From contig JBGAIH010000019.1 of the NCBI GenBank assembly GCA_044225675.1, positions 1-64,000 of the forward strand: a stretch of DNA of 64,000 bases, read 5' to 3'. This document shows positions 44,286 to 53,002 of this stretch, one piece after another. The stretch comes from JACMQX01 sp044225675. GTDB taxonomy: Bacteria > Pseudomonadota > Gammaproteobacteria > Burkholderiales > Burkholderiaceae_C. The position numbers and the translations under genes were made by a program. The notes below the pieces were generated by a model, which was not told where the DNA came from, made no database searches, and saw only the letters and a program-made list of their open reading frames with translations. Positions within the stretch are counted from its first letter, which is position 1, and every line of letters begins with the position of its first letter.

Positions 44286-44690
44286 TCAGCGATTGAGCCA
44301 GGTGATGCTCAGCTGCAGCACCGTGGCAAAGCTCACCCACAGCAGGTAGGGCACGTTGGCCCAGACCACCCAGCGCGCACGATGCCAGACGGAGGCCATC
44401 GCCCACAGCAGCGTGGCCAGCACCAGCAGCACGTCGACGCTGGCCAGCGCATTGTTGCGCAGACCGAACTGGATCGGCGTGTAGGCGACGTTGAACACCA
44501 GGTTGAGCGCGAACGGCACGAACACCGCCCACGGCATGCGCCTGCGGATGCATTGCCACAGCACGTAGCCGAAGCTCACCGCGATGATGACGTAAAGCAC
44601 CGACCACACCGGGCCGAAGAGACTCGCCGGCGGCGCGAAGAAGGGCTTGTCGAGCTGGGCGTACCAAGCGGCACTGTCGTTGGGATTCAT
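44286..44690 (-). CDS. TspO/MBR family protein, short
   Basis: 134 residues from the ATG at 44690; ATG 44699 adds three. Typical tryptophan-rich sensory protein features: WYAQLDKPFFAPPASLFGPVW, in part KPFFAPPASLFGPVW, then NLVFNVAYTPIQFG and a final WVSFATVLQLSITW. It has four to five helices. It is about 25 residues shorter than many TspO proteins, mostly at the N-terminus. The family binds tetrapyrroles and may affect stress responses. It is divergent from the AIM24-like gene. Confidence 0.83.
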   Translation of the reverse strand: MNPNDSAAWYAQLDKPFFAPPASLFGPVWSVLYVIIAVSFGYVLWQCIRRRMPWAVFVPFALNLVFNVAYTPIQFGLRNNALASVDVLLVLATLLWAMASVWHRARWVVWANVPYLLWVSFATVLQLSITWLNR

Positions 44691-44769
44691 GCGCAGCATT
44701 GTGGCGCAGCAGCAGCCCGCTGCCCTGTCGGCCAGCGCCGCATGGCGCTGTCGTCCTCGCGGCATCTGC

Positions 44770-44803
44770 CGGTTGCGGCAACCGCAGCGCGTCGCGCTAA
44801 CAT
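44770..44803 (+). promoter_or_regulatory. dyad and -10-like element between tspO-like and AIM24-like genes
   Basis: CGGTTGC-G-GCAACCG (44770-44784) is a perfect 7-bp dyad. TAACAT (44798-44803) within GCTAACATCGCGCC resembles a -10. The same GCTAACATC string recurs before the czcI-like gene. Confidence 0.4.
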
Positions 44804-44836
44804 CGCGCCGTCTCAACACATGGAGGATTGGCAAGC

Positions 44837-45652
44837 ATGGCAATGGACGTGGTCGACTACGACATCCGTGGCTCGGAAATGCAGTTCGTCGAGGTGGAGC
44901 TGGACCCGGGCGAAGCGGCGATCGGTGAAGCCGGCAGCATGATGTTCATGGACGGCGGCATCGCGATGGACACGGTGTTCGGCGACGGCAGCGCGCAGCA
45001 AGGCGGCCTGCTCGGCAAGCTCATGGGCGCGGGCAAGCGGCTGGTGACTGGCGAGTCGCTGTTCACCACCGTCTACACCAACCAGTCCGACGGCAAGCGG
45101 CGCGTCGCCTTTGCCGCGCCCTACCCCGGCAAGATCCTGCCCATGGATCTGCGCCAGCTCGGCGGCACCCTGATCTGCCAGAAGGATTCGTTTCTCTGCG
45201 CCGCGCGGGGGGTGTCGCTGGGCATCGCGCTGCAGAAGAAGCTGGGCACGGGCTTCTTCGGCGGCGAAGGCTTCATCATGCAGAAGCTCGACGGCGATGG
45301 CCTGGCCTTCGTGCATGCCGGCGGCACCGTGGTGCGCCGCGAACTCGCGGCCGGCGAAGTGCTGATGGTCGACACCGGATGCGTCGTGGCCTACACCCCC
45401 TCGGTCGACTTCGACATCCAGTACGTCGGCAAGATCAAGACGGCCCTGTTCGGCGGCGAAGGCCTGTTCCTGGCACGCCTTGCCGGCCCCGGAACGGTGT
45501 GGCTGCAGAGCCTGCCGTTCTCGCGCCTTGCCTCGCGCATCTTCGCGGCTGCGCCCCAGCGCGGCGGATCGCGCGAGGAGGGCTCGCTGCTGGGCGGCTT
45601 CGCGGCGGGAGGGCTGCTGGGCGGCGTGCTGGGTGGGGACGACTCGGACTGA
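44837..45652 (+). CDS. AIM24/TIGR00266 family protein
   Basis: 271 residues from the ATG at 44837, with GGAGG 10 bases upstream. Beta-rich tubby-like fold of the AIM24/TIGR00266 group: PGEAAIGEAGSMMFMDGGI, shown in part as EAGSMMFMDGGI, LQKKLGTGFFGGEGFIMQKL, in part GTGFFGGEGFIMQ, and the VDTGCVVAYTPSVDFDI block. The C-terminus is a glycine-rich membrane-like tail (GGFAAGGLLGGVLGG). Function in bacteria is unknown. Confidence 0.82.
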   Translation: MAMDVVDYDIRGSEMQFVEVELDPGEAAIGEAGSMMFMDGGIAMDTVFGDGSAQQGGLLGKLMGAGKRLVTGESLFTTVYTNQSDGKRRVAFAAPYPGKILPMDLRQLGGTLICQKDSFLCAARGVSLGIALQKKLGTGFFGGEGFIMQKLDGDGLAFVHAGGTVVRRELAAGEVLMVDTGCVVAYTPSVDFDIQYVGKIKTALFGGEGLFLARLAGPGTVWLQSLPFSRLASRIFAAAPQRGGSREEGSLLGGFAAGGLLGGVLGGDDSD

Positions 45653-45737
45653 GCGCTCGCGCGCTCGGGCCCATGAGCAATGTCCCTTCAAGGTCCGGGC
45701 TCTCGCGCACGGCGTCAGATCTGCGATGCATTGCTGC

Positions 45738-45743
45738 TAACAT
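45738..45743 (+). promoter_or_regulatory. -10-like TAACAT directly before czcI-like start
   Basis: TAACAT ends 7 bases before the GTG at 45751, within GCTAACATCCGCGCC. If used, transcription would begin at or next to the start codon, giving a leaderless mRNA. No clear -35 is seen. Confidence 0.35.
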
Positions 45744-45750
45744 CCGCGCC

Positions 45751-46089
45751 GTGAAACGATCCCTCTGCCTGCTGCTCACGATCTGGCTGGTTTTCCAGGC
45801 CGGCTGGGCGCAGGCGCACGTGCTGCAGGACGATCTGCATGCCTACGGCCACAGCGAGATGACCGCGACGGCATTGCAGCAGCACACCGACCCGGCCCAC
45901 GACGAGCATTGCGGCACGGCCTATTGCTCGCACGCGGTCGGCATGCTCGACAGTTCCACCCTGTTGGCGCCGTCTGCGGCCGGCGCCTTCGGGGTGAGTG
46001 TCACCCGAACGGCCCGGTCAGGCTCGCACATCACCGACATCGAGCGCCCCAAATGGCCCGTCGCCACGCCCGCCGTGGCGAGCCTTTGA
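45751..46089 (+). CDS. czcI: CzcI-like periplasmic protein, first gene of a metal-efflux operon
   Basis: 112 residues from GTG. Signal peptide (KRSLCLLLTIWLVFQAGWAQA), then a His/Cys-rich segment HTDPAHDEHCGTAYCSHAVG and the C-terminal DIERPKWPVATP, which resembles CzcI proteins that precede czcCBA. The role of CzcI is thought to be regulatory or metal-sensing in the periplasm. There is no Shine-Dalgarno sequence. Confidence 0.72.
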   Translation: MKRSLCLLLTIWLVFQAGWAQAHVLQDDLHAYGHSEMTATALQQHTDPAHDEHCGTAYCSHAVGMLDSSTLLAPSAAGAFGVSVTRTARSGSHITDIERPKWPVATPAVASL

Positions 46090-46164
46090 CCTGAGGGCGC
46101 CTTACCCGTCTGCCGTCCGCAGGATGGAGGCTTGCCGAAGTACTGACATGCTTCGGAGAGTCCC

Positions 46165-47463
46165 TTGTTCGAATTCACACAATCGCCGTGGCGCAGCTGC
46201 GCCATGGCCTGGCTGGGCCTCGGCTCCGCCCTGGCCGCGCATGGCCAGCCCCAACCGCCTGAGCCCACGCTGCGCCAGGCCTTTGAAGCCGCCTGGGCGT
46301 TGAGCCCGCAGGCGCGTGCCGCATCGCAACGCGACGCGCAGGCCCAGGCGCAGCAGCAGGCTTCCGAGTCGCCTCTGGCGGCACCGCCCAGCATCACGCT
46401 GGCGCACCGTACGGACCGAGTTGGCACCAACGCCGGCCTGCGCGAGTTCGAAGCCGAGCTTGGCCTGCCGATCCGCGTCCACGGCACCCAGGATGCGGCC
46501 CGGCGGCAGGCGCACGCCGAACGGCAGGCCGTGGCGGCCCAGCTCGAAGCAGCGCGGCTGCGCCTGGCCGGTGAGGTACGCGAGCACGCCGCGTCGCTCG
46601 CCCTGGCGCGCGTCGAGCACGAGCTCGCGGCCCGCCAGCGCGATGAGGCACTCGCCCTGGCAGCAGACATCGAGCGGCGCGTTCGTGCCGGAGAAAGCGC
46701 GCGCATCGAGTCGCTGACGGCGCTCGCCTTGGTGCGCCAGGCCGATGCCGCGGTGCTGACGGCCACAGGCGAGCTGCAGCGGCGGGAGCAGGTCTGGCGC
46801 AGCCTGACCGGGATCGACCGCGCGGCACCGCTCGACGAAAGCAATTCAGTGGCTGCCAGCGCGACGGCAACGCCAGCGGCGGGCCCGGCGGCGACTTCCA
46901 GGATCGAGTCGACACCACAAGTCCCGTCGCTCGACGCCCATGCGCTCGTGCGCGAGGCCGACGCACAGCTTGCGGCAGCGCAGGCCCGACTGGGTCTGGC
47001 CGAAGCGGACCGCCGCGATCCGATGGAACTGGGCGTGGGACTCATCCGCGAGCGCTCCGCCTGGGGCGCCGCCGCAGACACCAGCCTGCGCCTTGCTCTG
47101 CGCATCCCGCTGGGTGGCGCGCAGCGCAACGCGGCCCGCCTGGCAGGCGCACGCGCCGAACTCGATGCCGCTCAGGCCGACGCCGATGCGCGCCGCCGCC
47201 AGGTGCCAGGCGAGATCACATCGGCGCGCGCACAGCTCGAAGCGGCACGCGGCGCGCTGCAGCAGGCCAGCGAACGAGCGCGCCTGAGCCGAGAAGCCCA
47301 TGCCCTGGTGCTCAAGGCGTACCAGCTCGGCGAGAGCGACCTGCCCACGCGGCTGCGGGCCGAAGCCGAGCGCCGGGCTGCCGACTCCGCGCTGGCGCGC
47401 ACGGGCATCGATCTCGCCCGTGCCGTTTCCCAACTCAACCAGGCCCTTGGACTGCTGCCATGA
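46165..47463 (+). CDS. czcC: CzcC-type outer-membrane efflux protein (TolC family)
   Basis: 432 residues from a TTG at 46165 with GGAGAG 6 bases upstream; an ATG at 46204 lies inside the signal-peptide core. Two outer-membrane-factor repeats with long helices: PTLRQAFEAAWALSPQARAA near the start and LKAYQLGESDLPTRLRAEAERR near the end, shown in part as YQLGESDLPTRLRAE, the last being typical of CzcC. It forms the outer-membrane exit duct. It overlaps the next gene by 4 bp (ATGA). Confidence 0.82.
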   Translation: MFEFTQSPWRSCAMAWLGLGSALAAHGQPQPPEPTLRQAFEAAWALSPQARAASQRDAQAQAQQQASESPLAAPPSITLAHRTDRVGTNAGLREFEAELGLPIRVHGTQDAARRQAHAERQAVAAQLEAARLRLAGEVREHAASLALARVEHELAARQRDEALALAADIERRVRAGESARIESLTALALVRQADAAVLTATGELQRREQVWRSLTGIDRAAPLDESNSVAASATATPAAGPAATSRIESTPQVPSLDAHALVREADAQLAAAQARLGLAEADRRDPMELGVGLIRERSAWGAAADTSLRLALRIPLGGAQRNAARLAGARAELDAAQADADARRRQVPGEITSARAQLEAARGALQQASERARLSREAHALVLKAYQLGESDLPTRLRAEAERRAADSALARTGIDLARAVSQLNQALGLLP

Positions 47464-48074
47464 CCTTCTTCTTCGTCCTCCTCCCATCTCTGCTTCGCCG
47501 CTGCGGGCGTCACGTCGTCTGCTCAGCGATCACCGCCGCAGTACTGGCTGCCGTGTCCATGCCTTTGCATGCCGGGCCCGGCCACGACCACGATGCAGGA
47601 ACGGAAACACCGCCCGCATCGCCCGCTACGGCCCGCGTGAGCGGCCATTCAGACCTGTTCGAGATTGTGGGCGTCGTCGAGCGCGGCGGCCTGACGATTC
47701 ATCTGGACCGGTACGCCACCAACGAGCCCGTCGCGCAGGCCCGCATCGAGGTCGAAGCCGCAGCGGCGCGGGGCCTTGCCAAAGCGCAGGCCGACGGCAG
47801 CTTCCGCTTCGAGCACGACGCGCTTGCTGGCCTGCTGGAGCGCGCCGGCACGGTGCCAGTGAGCTTCACCATCACCGCCGGAGCCGACACCGATCTGCTT
47901 GCCGGCGATCTCGTGATCGACGACCCGCATGCCGGCGACGCCGCCGCCACCGCGACAGCAAGGCCCTGGCGCGACGCACGCTTGCTCAGCGGGCTGGCCG
48001 CTGCGCTCGCTACCGTGACGCTGGCCATCACCGTTGCAGTCCTGCGCCGCAAACGCCGCAGTGCCCTCCATTGA
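47460..48074 (+). CDS. unknown exported membrane-anchored protein in the RND operon
   Basis: 204 residues. An N-terminal signal or anchor is followed by AGPGHDHDAG at the start of the exported part, a beta-rich domain (FEIVGVVERGGLTIHLDRYATNEPV, in part GLTIHLDRYATNEPV) and a C-terminal transmembrane helix (about 174-195) with a basic end RRKRRSALH. It lies between czcC and czcB. The His-Asp-His tag suggests periplasmic metal contact; the domain looks like a carboxypeptidase-regulatory-like beta sandwich (weak inference). Confidence 0.65.
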   Translation: MTFFFVLLPSLLRRCGRHVVCSAITAAVLAAVSMPLHAGPGHDHDAGTETPPASPATARVSGHSDLFEIVGVVERGGLTIHLDRYATNEPVAQARIEVEAAAARGLAKAQADGSFRFEHDALAGLLERAGTVPVSFTITAGADTDLLAGDLVIDDPHAGDAAATATARPWRDARLLSGLAAALATVTLAITVAVLRRKRRSALH

Positions 48075-48092
48075 CCGAATCCGGGACCGAAC

Positions 48093-49334
48093 ATGACCCC
48101 ACTGCCCACACCCTCGACGGATCCTCGTCATGCCAACCCCTGCATGCCCGCCGTCCGCCCTGCCACCCCGCAGGCCGGCAGCGCGCACCTTTGCGCGACG
48201 CGGTACCTCGCCCGCCTCCTGTTCCCAACACCCCACGTCCTCGCAGCGGCCTGGCTGCTGGCCCTGTCGGCGCCATGGGCGATGGCCGGCCCCGGCCACG
48301 ACCATGGCGAAGAATCGGCCGCCACGGCATCGGCGAACACGCCGCGCCGGCTGTCCGATGGCAGCGTCTTCCTGCCCAAAGCCACGCAGCGGCAGCTCGC
48401 CGTGCGGACCGTCGTCGTCACGCGCGCCGCGCTGCCGCGAACCATCGAACTCACCGGACGCGTGACCACCGACCCCGACGCGGGCGGCAAGGTCCAGCCC
48501 ACCCTGGCAGGGCGCATCGAGCCCGGCCCGCGCGGTCTGCCCCGGCTCGGCCAGGCGGTTCGCAAGGGCGAGGTGCTCGCACAGGTACGCGCCTCGGCCA
48601 GCCCCATCGAACGCGCCAACCAGTCGGCGCAAGCAGCCGAACTCGCCAGCCAGCTTGAACTGGCGCGCAAGCGCGTCGCCCGTCTGGAGCAACTGGAAGG
48701 CACCGTTGCGCAAAAAGACCTCGACGCGGCCCGCGCCGAAGCGGCAAGCCTCGCCCTGCGTGACCTGTCCGTGCGTGCCAGCGTGTCGGCCGTGGAGGCT
48801 CTGGTCGCGCCCGTGTCGGGCGTGATCGCCGCCACCAGCGTGGTATCAGGCCAGGTAGTGGACGCGCGCGAGGTTCTGTTCGAGATCGTGGACCCGGCCC
48901 GGCTGGCGATCGAGGCCAGCCTGTTCGACGCCTCGCTGATCGGCAACATCGCCTCGGCCAGCGCGGCGCCCTCGCCAGGCACGACCGTCGCCCTGCGATG
49001 GCTGGGCCACGGCCGCGCGCTGCGCGAGGGCGCCATTCCGCTCCTGTTCGCGACGACGGGCCGCGAACCGGTGCCGCTTGCGGTCAACCAGCCGGTCAAG
49101 GTGATCGTGCAGACGCGCGAGACGGTACAGGGCCACGCCGTGCCGGCCAGCGCCATCGTGCGCAATCCGGGCAACCAGGACGTCGTCTGGGTGCACTCGG
49201 CCGCCGAGCTGTTCCAGCCCCGCACCGTCCGCTTCGCATGGCTCGACGGCGCGACCGTTTCAGTGCTCGACGGCCTGCGCGACGGCGACCGCGTCGTCAC
49301 GCAAGGTGCGGCGCTGGTCAACCAGGTCCGCTGA
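48093..49334 (+). CDS. czcB: RND efflux periplasmic adaptor, CzcB/HlyD type
   Basis: 413 residues. The long N-terminus ends in a signal core (VLAAAWLLALSAPWAMA) followed by GPGHDHGEE. Barrel-sandwich hybrid and hairpin domain: IELTGRVTTDPDAGGKVQPTLAGRI in part as VTTDPDAGGKVQPT, KGEVLAQVRA, ASVSAVEALVAPVSGVI, in part VEALVAPVSGVI, and a C-terminal membrane-proximal domain (LDGLRDGDRVVTQGAALV). It links the CzcA pump to CzcC. ATG at 48144 is an alternative start. RBS is weak. Confidence 0.87.
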   Translation: MTPLPTPSTDPRHANPCMPAVRPATPQAGSAHLCATRYLARLLFPTPHVLAAAWLLALSAPWAMAGPGHDHGEESAATASANTPRRLSDGSVFLPKATQRQLAVRTVVVTRAALPRTIELTGRVTTDPDAGGKVQPTLAGRIEPGPRGLPRLGQAVRKGEVLAQVRASASPIERANQSAQAAELASQLELARKRVARLEQLEGTVAQKDLDAARAEAASLALRDLSVRASVSAVEALVAPVSGVIAATSVVSGQVVDAREVLFEIVDPARLAIEASLFDASLIGNIASASAAPSPGTTVALRWLGHGRALREGAIPLLFATTGREPVPLAVNQPVKVIVQTRETVQGHAVPASAIVRNPGNQDVVWVHSAAELFQPRTVRFAWLDGATVSVLDGLRDGDRVVTQGAALVNQVR

Positions 49335-49347
49335 GGAAGGGCACGTC

Positions 49348-52300
49348 ATGTTTGACAAACTGGTCCACTCAGCTTTGGGCAATCGCCTGATGGTGCTGGT
49401 GCTTTCCGTCGTCCTGCTCGGAGCGGGTGCGTTCACGATGACCCGCATGCCGGTGGACGTCTTCCCCGACCTCAACAAGCCAACCGTGACACTGCAGGTT
49501 GAGGCTGGCGGCATGGCCCCGGAGGAGGTCGAGCAGCTCATCACCTTTCCGCTGGAGACCGCCATGGGCGGCATACCCGGCGTCGAGAGCATCCGCTCGG
49601 TCTCCAGCGTCGGCCTGTCGTTCGTCTACGTGACGTTCGAGTGGAAGACCGACATCTACCGCGCCCGCCAGATGGTGTCCGAGCGCCTGTCGCTGGCTCG
49701 CGAGCAACTGCCACCCGGCGTCGAGCACGTGGGAATGGGCCCGATCAGCTCGATCATGGGCGAGATCATGCAGCTGGCGCTGCCCATTGACACCGCGAGA
49801 ATCAGCCCGATGGCCGTGCGCGAATATGCCGACTTCGTCATGCGACCGCGCCTTCTGACCGTTCCGGGCGTGGCCCAGGTGGTGCCGATCGGCGGCGAAG
49901 TGCGGCAGTACCAGGTGCAGCCGGACACCGCACGCATGGCCGCACTGGGAATTGATCTGGAGGCAGTGGAGTCCGCGCTGAAAGGTTTTTCTGCCAACTC
50001 CAGCGGCGGCTTTCTTGAGCTGAACGCACGGGAGTACCTGATCCGCAACATCGGCCGCACCACGCGGCTGCAGGACCTGCAACGGCTACCCGTTGCATTT
50101 CGCGAAGGCAGGGCCATCCAGCTCGGGCAGGTGGCGGACGTCGCCTTCGCGCCAGCGATCCGGCGGGGCGACGCAGGATTCAATGGCCAGCCTGCGGTGA
50201 TCCTGGGTATCCAGAAGCAGCCCGATGCCGACACGGTCAAGCTGACGGCCAGCGTGGAGTCCGCGCTTGACGAGCTGAAGAAGGGTCTGCCCGTCGGCAT
50301 GGGCGAGCCCCGTGTCACGATGCGGCAGGCGACCTTCATCGAGTCGTCGGTCGACACGTTGAAGGGAAAGCTGCTGGCGGCGTCGGTCGTCGTGGCCGTC
50401 GTCCTCTACTTCTTCCTGCTGAACGTTCGCACGACGCTCATCTCGCTGACCGCGATCCCGCTGTCGGTGATGATCACAGTTCTTGTGTTCCGCTATTTCG
50501 GGCTGTCGATCAACACCATGACACTCGGCGGCCTGACGATCGCCATCGGTGGCCTGGTCGACGACGCCGTGGTCGGTGTGGAAAACGTGCTGCGCAGACT
50601 CAAGATGGATCGCACCGCGCACCCCAACCACCGGCTCGGCCCGCTCGAGCTGATCGCGCGGGCCACGCTCGAGGTGCGCTCGGGCATCGTGCTCGCGACG
50701 GTGATCATCGTGCTGGTGCTGCTGCCGCTGTTTTTCCTGCCCGGCATCGAAGGCCGCCTGATGCAGCCGCTGGCCATCGCCTACATCGTCTCGCTACTGG
50801 CCTCGATGGTGGTGTCCGTCACGCTGACGCCGGTGATGGCCTACTACCTGCTGCCGCGCCTGAAAGGGCTCGACCATGGCGACACCCGTGTCCAGGCCTG
50901 GCTCAAGGCGCGGTACGTGGCGGCCCTGAAGAAAGTCCTGGAGGCGCCGCGCGCCTGGGTGGCGGCCGGTGCGGTGTCGGCGCTGCTGGCCATCGCGGCC
51001 GTTCCGCTGTTTCCGACGACCTTCCTGCCGCCGTTCAACGAAGGAGTGGCCCTCGTGGGCCTGCGCCTCGATCCCGGAACGACGCTCACCGAGTCCACGC
51101 GCATCGCCGCCATCGCCGAAAAGGCCCTGCAAGGCGTGCCCGAGGTGGAGCATGTGGGCCGTCGTTCGGGCCGCGCCGAGTTGGACGAGCATGCCGAAGG
51201 CGTCCACGTCTCGGAGCTCGATCTCAAGCTGCGGCGCAGCGAGCGCAGCCTGGAGACGGTCTATGCAGACATCCGCAGCCGCATCGCCACGTTGCCGGCC
51301 GCCATCGGCATCGGCCAGCCGATCAGCCACCGGATCGACCACATGCTGTCGGGCGTACGCACACAGATCGCCGTCAAGTTGTTCGGCGACGACCTGGACG
51401 TGCTGCGCGCCCAGGCCGAAGCCCTGCGCCTGCGGCTTGCGACGGTGCCAGGCGTCGTGGACCTCGAAGTGGAGAAGCAGGTGCTCACGCCGCAGATCCG
51501 CATCCAGGCCGACTACGACCGGGCCCTTGCCCTGGGCATCACCCCGGCCCGGCTGCTGCAGGAGCTGCAGGTGCTGATCGACGGCGAGCGCATCACCCAG
51601 ATCGTCGAAGGCAGCCGCCGTTTCAACCTCGTGCTGCGTCTGCCGGAGACGGCACGGGGCGTCGAGGGACTGCGCAACCTGCTTGTCGATACACCTGGCG
51701 GGCGCGTGCCACTGTCGCGCCTGGCTACGATCGAGGAGGGAGACGGACCGAACCAGATCAGTCGTGACGATGGTCGCCGACGTATCGTGCTGTCGGCAAA
51801 CGCGCAAGGCCGCGCGCTCAGCGATGTCGTGGCCGACATCCGTGCCGCCGTCGGTGAGACGCGACTGCCCGAAGGCTACTTCATCAGCATTGGCGGACAG
51901 TTCCAGGCGCAGGAGGAGGCATCGCGGCTGATCGGTCTGCTGTCGATCGCATCGGTGGCGCTCATCTTCCTCATTCTCTACTCGCGCTACCGCTCGGGCG
52001 TGCTGGCCGCCATCATCATGGCCAACATCCCGCTCGCGCTGGTCGGTGCGGTGGCGGGGCTGTGGCTGTCGGGCCAGCCGCTGAGCGTCGCGGCGCTCGT
52101 GGGCTTCATCACGCTGGCCGGGATCGCCGTGCGCAACGGCATTCTCAAGGTGTCGCACTACGTCAACCTGTGCGCGTTCGAAGGCGAGAGCTTCGGCACG
52201 CCGATGCTGATTCGGGGCTCGCAGGAACGCCTCACGCCCGTGATGATGACCGCGCTGGTGGCGGCCCTGGCGCTGGCGCCCCTGCTGTTCGAGGCCGACA

Positions 52301-52461
52301 TGCCCGGCACCGAGATCCTGCATCCGGTGGCGGTGGTGATCTTCTCCGGGCTGATCACGTCCACGCTGCTCGATTCGTTTCTCACGCCCGCCATGGTCGC
52401 GCTTTTCGGCCGGGCGCCGGTGCAGGCGCTGGTTGACCAGTCCGGTGCCGAGTCTTTCTGA
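49348..52461 (+). CDS. czcA: heavy-metal RND efflux pump, CzcA/CusA family
   Basis: 1037 residues from the ATG at 49348 (GAGGAAGG upstream), with 12 helices in two halves. HME-RND features: PVDVFPDLNKPTV, AGGMAPEEVEQLITFPLE, and TM4 IGGLVDDAVVGVEN. The DFG aspartate present before VDGA in zinc-type CzcA is missing, as in CusA-type pumps; the VD and VEN acids are kept. The metal therefore cannot be assigned from the operon name. It exports metal ions from the periplasm or cytoplasm using protons, with CzcB and CzcC. czcA is used as the family symbol. Confidence 0.88.
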   Translation: MFDKLVHSALGNRLMVLVLSVVLLGAGAFTMTRMPVDVFPDLNKPTVTLQVEAGGMAPEEVEQLITFPLETAMGGIPGVESIRSVSSVGLSFVYVTFEWKTDIYRARQMVSERLSLAREQLPPGVEHVGMGPISSIMGEIMQLALPIDTARISPMAVREYADFVMRPRLLTVPGVAQVVPIGGEVRQYQVQPDTARMAALGIDLEAVESALKGFSANSSGGFLELNAREYLIRNIGRTTRLQDLQRLPVAFREGRAIQLGQVADVAFAPAIRRGDAGFNGQPAVILGIQKQPDADTVKLTASVESALDELKKGLPVGMGEPRVTMRQATFIESSVDTLKGKLLAASVVVAVVLYFFLLNVRTTLISLTAIPLSVMITVLVFRYFGLSINTMTLGGLTIAIGGLVDDAVVGVENVLRRLKMDRTAHPNHRLGPLELIARATLEVRSGIVLATVIIVLVLLPLFFLPGIEGRLMQPLAIAYIVSLLASMVVSVTLTPVMAYYLLPRLKGLDHGDTRVQAWLKARYVAALKKVLEAPRAWVAAGAVSALLAIAAVPLFPTTFLPPFNEGVALVGLRLDPGTTLTESTRIAAIAEKALQGVPEVEHVGRRSGRAELDEHAEGVHVSELDLKLRRSERSLETVYADIRSRIATLPAAIGIGQPISHRIDHMLSGVRTQIAVKLFGDDLDVLRAQAEALRLRLATVPGVVDLEVEKQVLTPQIRIQADYDRALALGITPARLLQELQVLIDGERITQIVEGSRRFNLVLRLPETARGVEGLRNLLVDTPGGRVPLSRLATIEEGDGPNQISRDDGRRRIVLSANAQGRALSDVVADIRAAVGETRLPEGYFISIGGQFQAQEEASRLIGLLSIASVALIFLILYSRYRSGVLAAIIMANIPLALVGAVAGLWLSGQPLSVAALVGFITLAGIAVRNGILKVSHYVNLCAFEGESFGTPMLIRGSQERLTPVMMTALVAALALAPLLFEADMPGTEILHPVAVVIFSGLITSTLLDSFLTPAMVALFGRAPVQALVDQSGAESF

Positions 52462-52493
52462 TCCCCCACCCACCTCCCATGAAAGGAAGTCCC

Positions 52494-52871
52494 ATGACCC
52501 CGCGTTCACTCATTGCCACCTTGCTCATCAGCCTGTCGGCCGCAGCCGGGCTGGCAGCCGGCATTCATGACCACAGCCCGAAATTCGGCGGCATCGTCGT
52601 CGAGTCCAAGGCCGGCGACCTGGAGATCGTCGTTCGACCCGACGTGATCCGCATCCATGTGAGCGACCATGGCAAGCCCGTGGACCTGCAGGGCGCCTCG
52701 GCCAAGGTCACGCTGCTGTCGGCGAGCGGCAAGACCGAGGTCACACTCGCACCGTCCGCCGACGCGCTGCAGGCGCAGGGCCGCTTCATCGCAGCGGCCG
52801 GCACCAAAGGCATCGCCGTCGTCACGCTGGCGGGCAAACCGCCGGCCACGGCCCGTTTCGAGATCAGGTGA
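52494..52871 (+). CDS. small periplasmic protein after czcA
   Basis: 125 residues from the ATG at 52494 (AAGGAAG upstream). Signal peptide (SLIATLLISLSAAAGLAA), mature start GIHDHSPKFGGIVVESKAGDLE, in part GIHDHSPKFGGIVVE, then a beta domain IRIHVSDHGKPV and TKGIAVVTLAGKPPATARF. The mature start resembles the HDHSPKHGG segment in some metal adaptor proteins, with the second His replaced by Phe. Probable metal-binding accessory, last gene of the operon. The following 131-bp convergent gap shows nothing clear. Confidence 0.7.
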   Translation: MTPRSLIATLLISLSAAAGLAAGIHDHSPKFGGIVVESKAGDLEIVVRPDVIRIHVSDHGKPVDLQGASAKVTLLSASGKTEVTLAPSADALQAQGRFIAAAGTKGIAVVTLAGKPPATARFEIR

Positions 52872-53002
52872 CGGAGGCGCCTAATTCGAACGGCGCCCGG
52901 TTCCAGAGCTTTGAAGGCAGCTTCCTGCGGTCGCCCGGCACGCGCGTTGCATGGATCAGCGAAGCAATACAGCCTGGAACACCGCCGCAACCGCCAGTGC
53001 CT

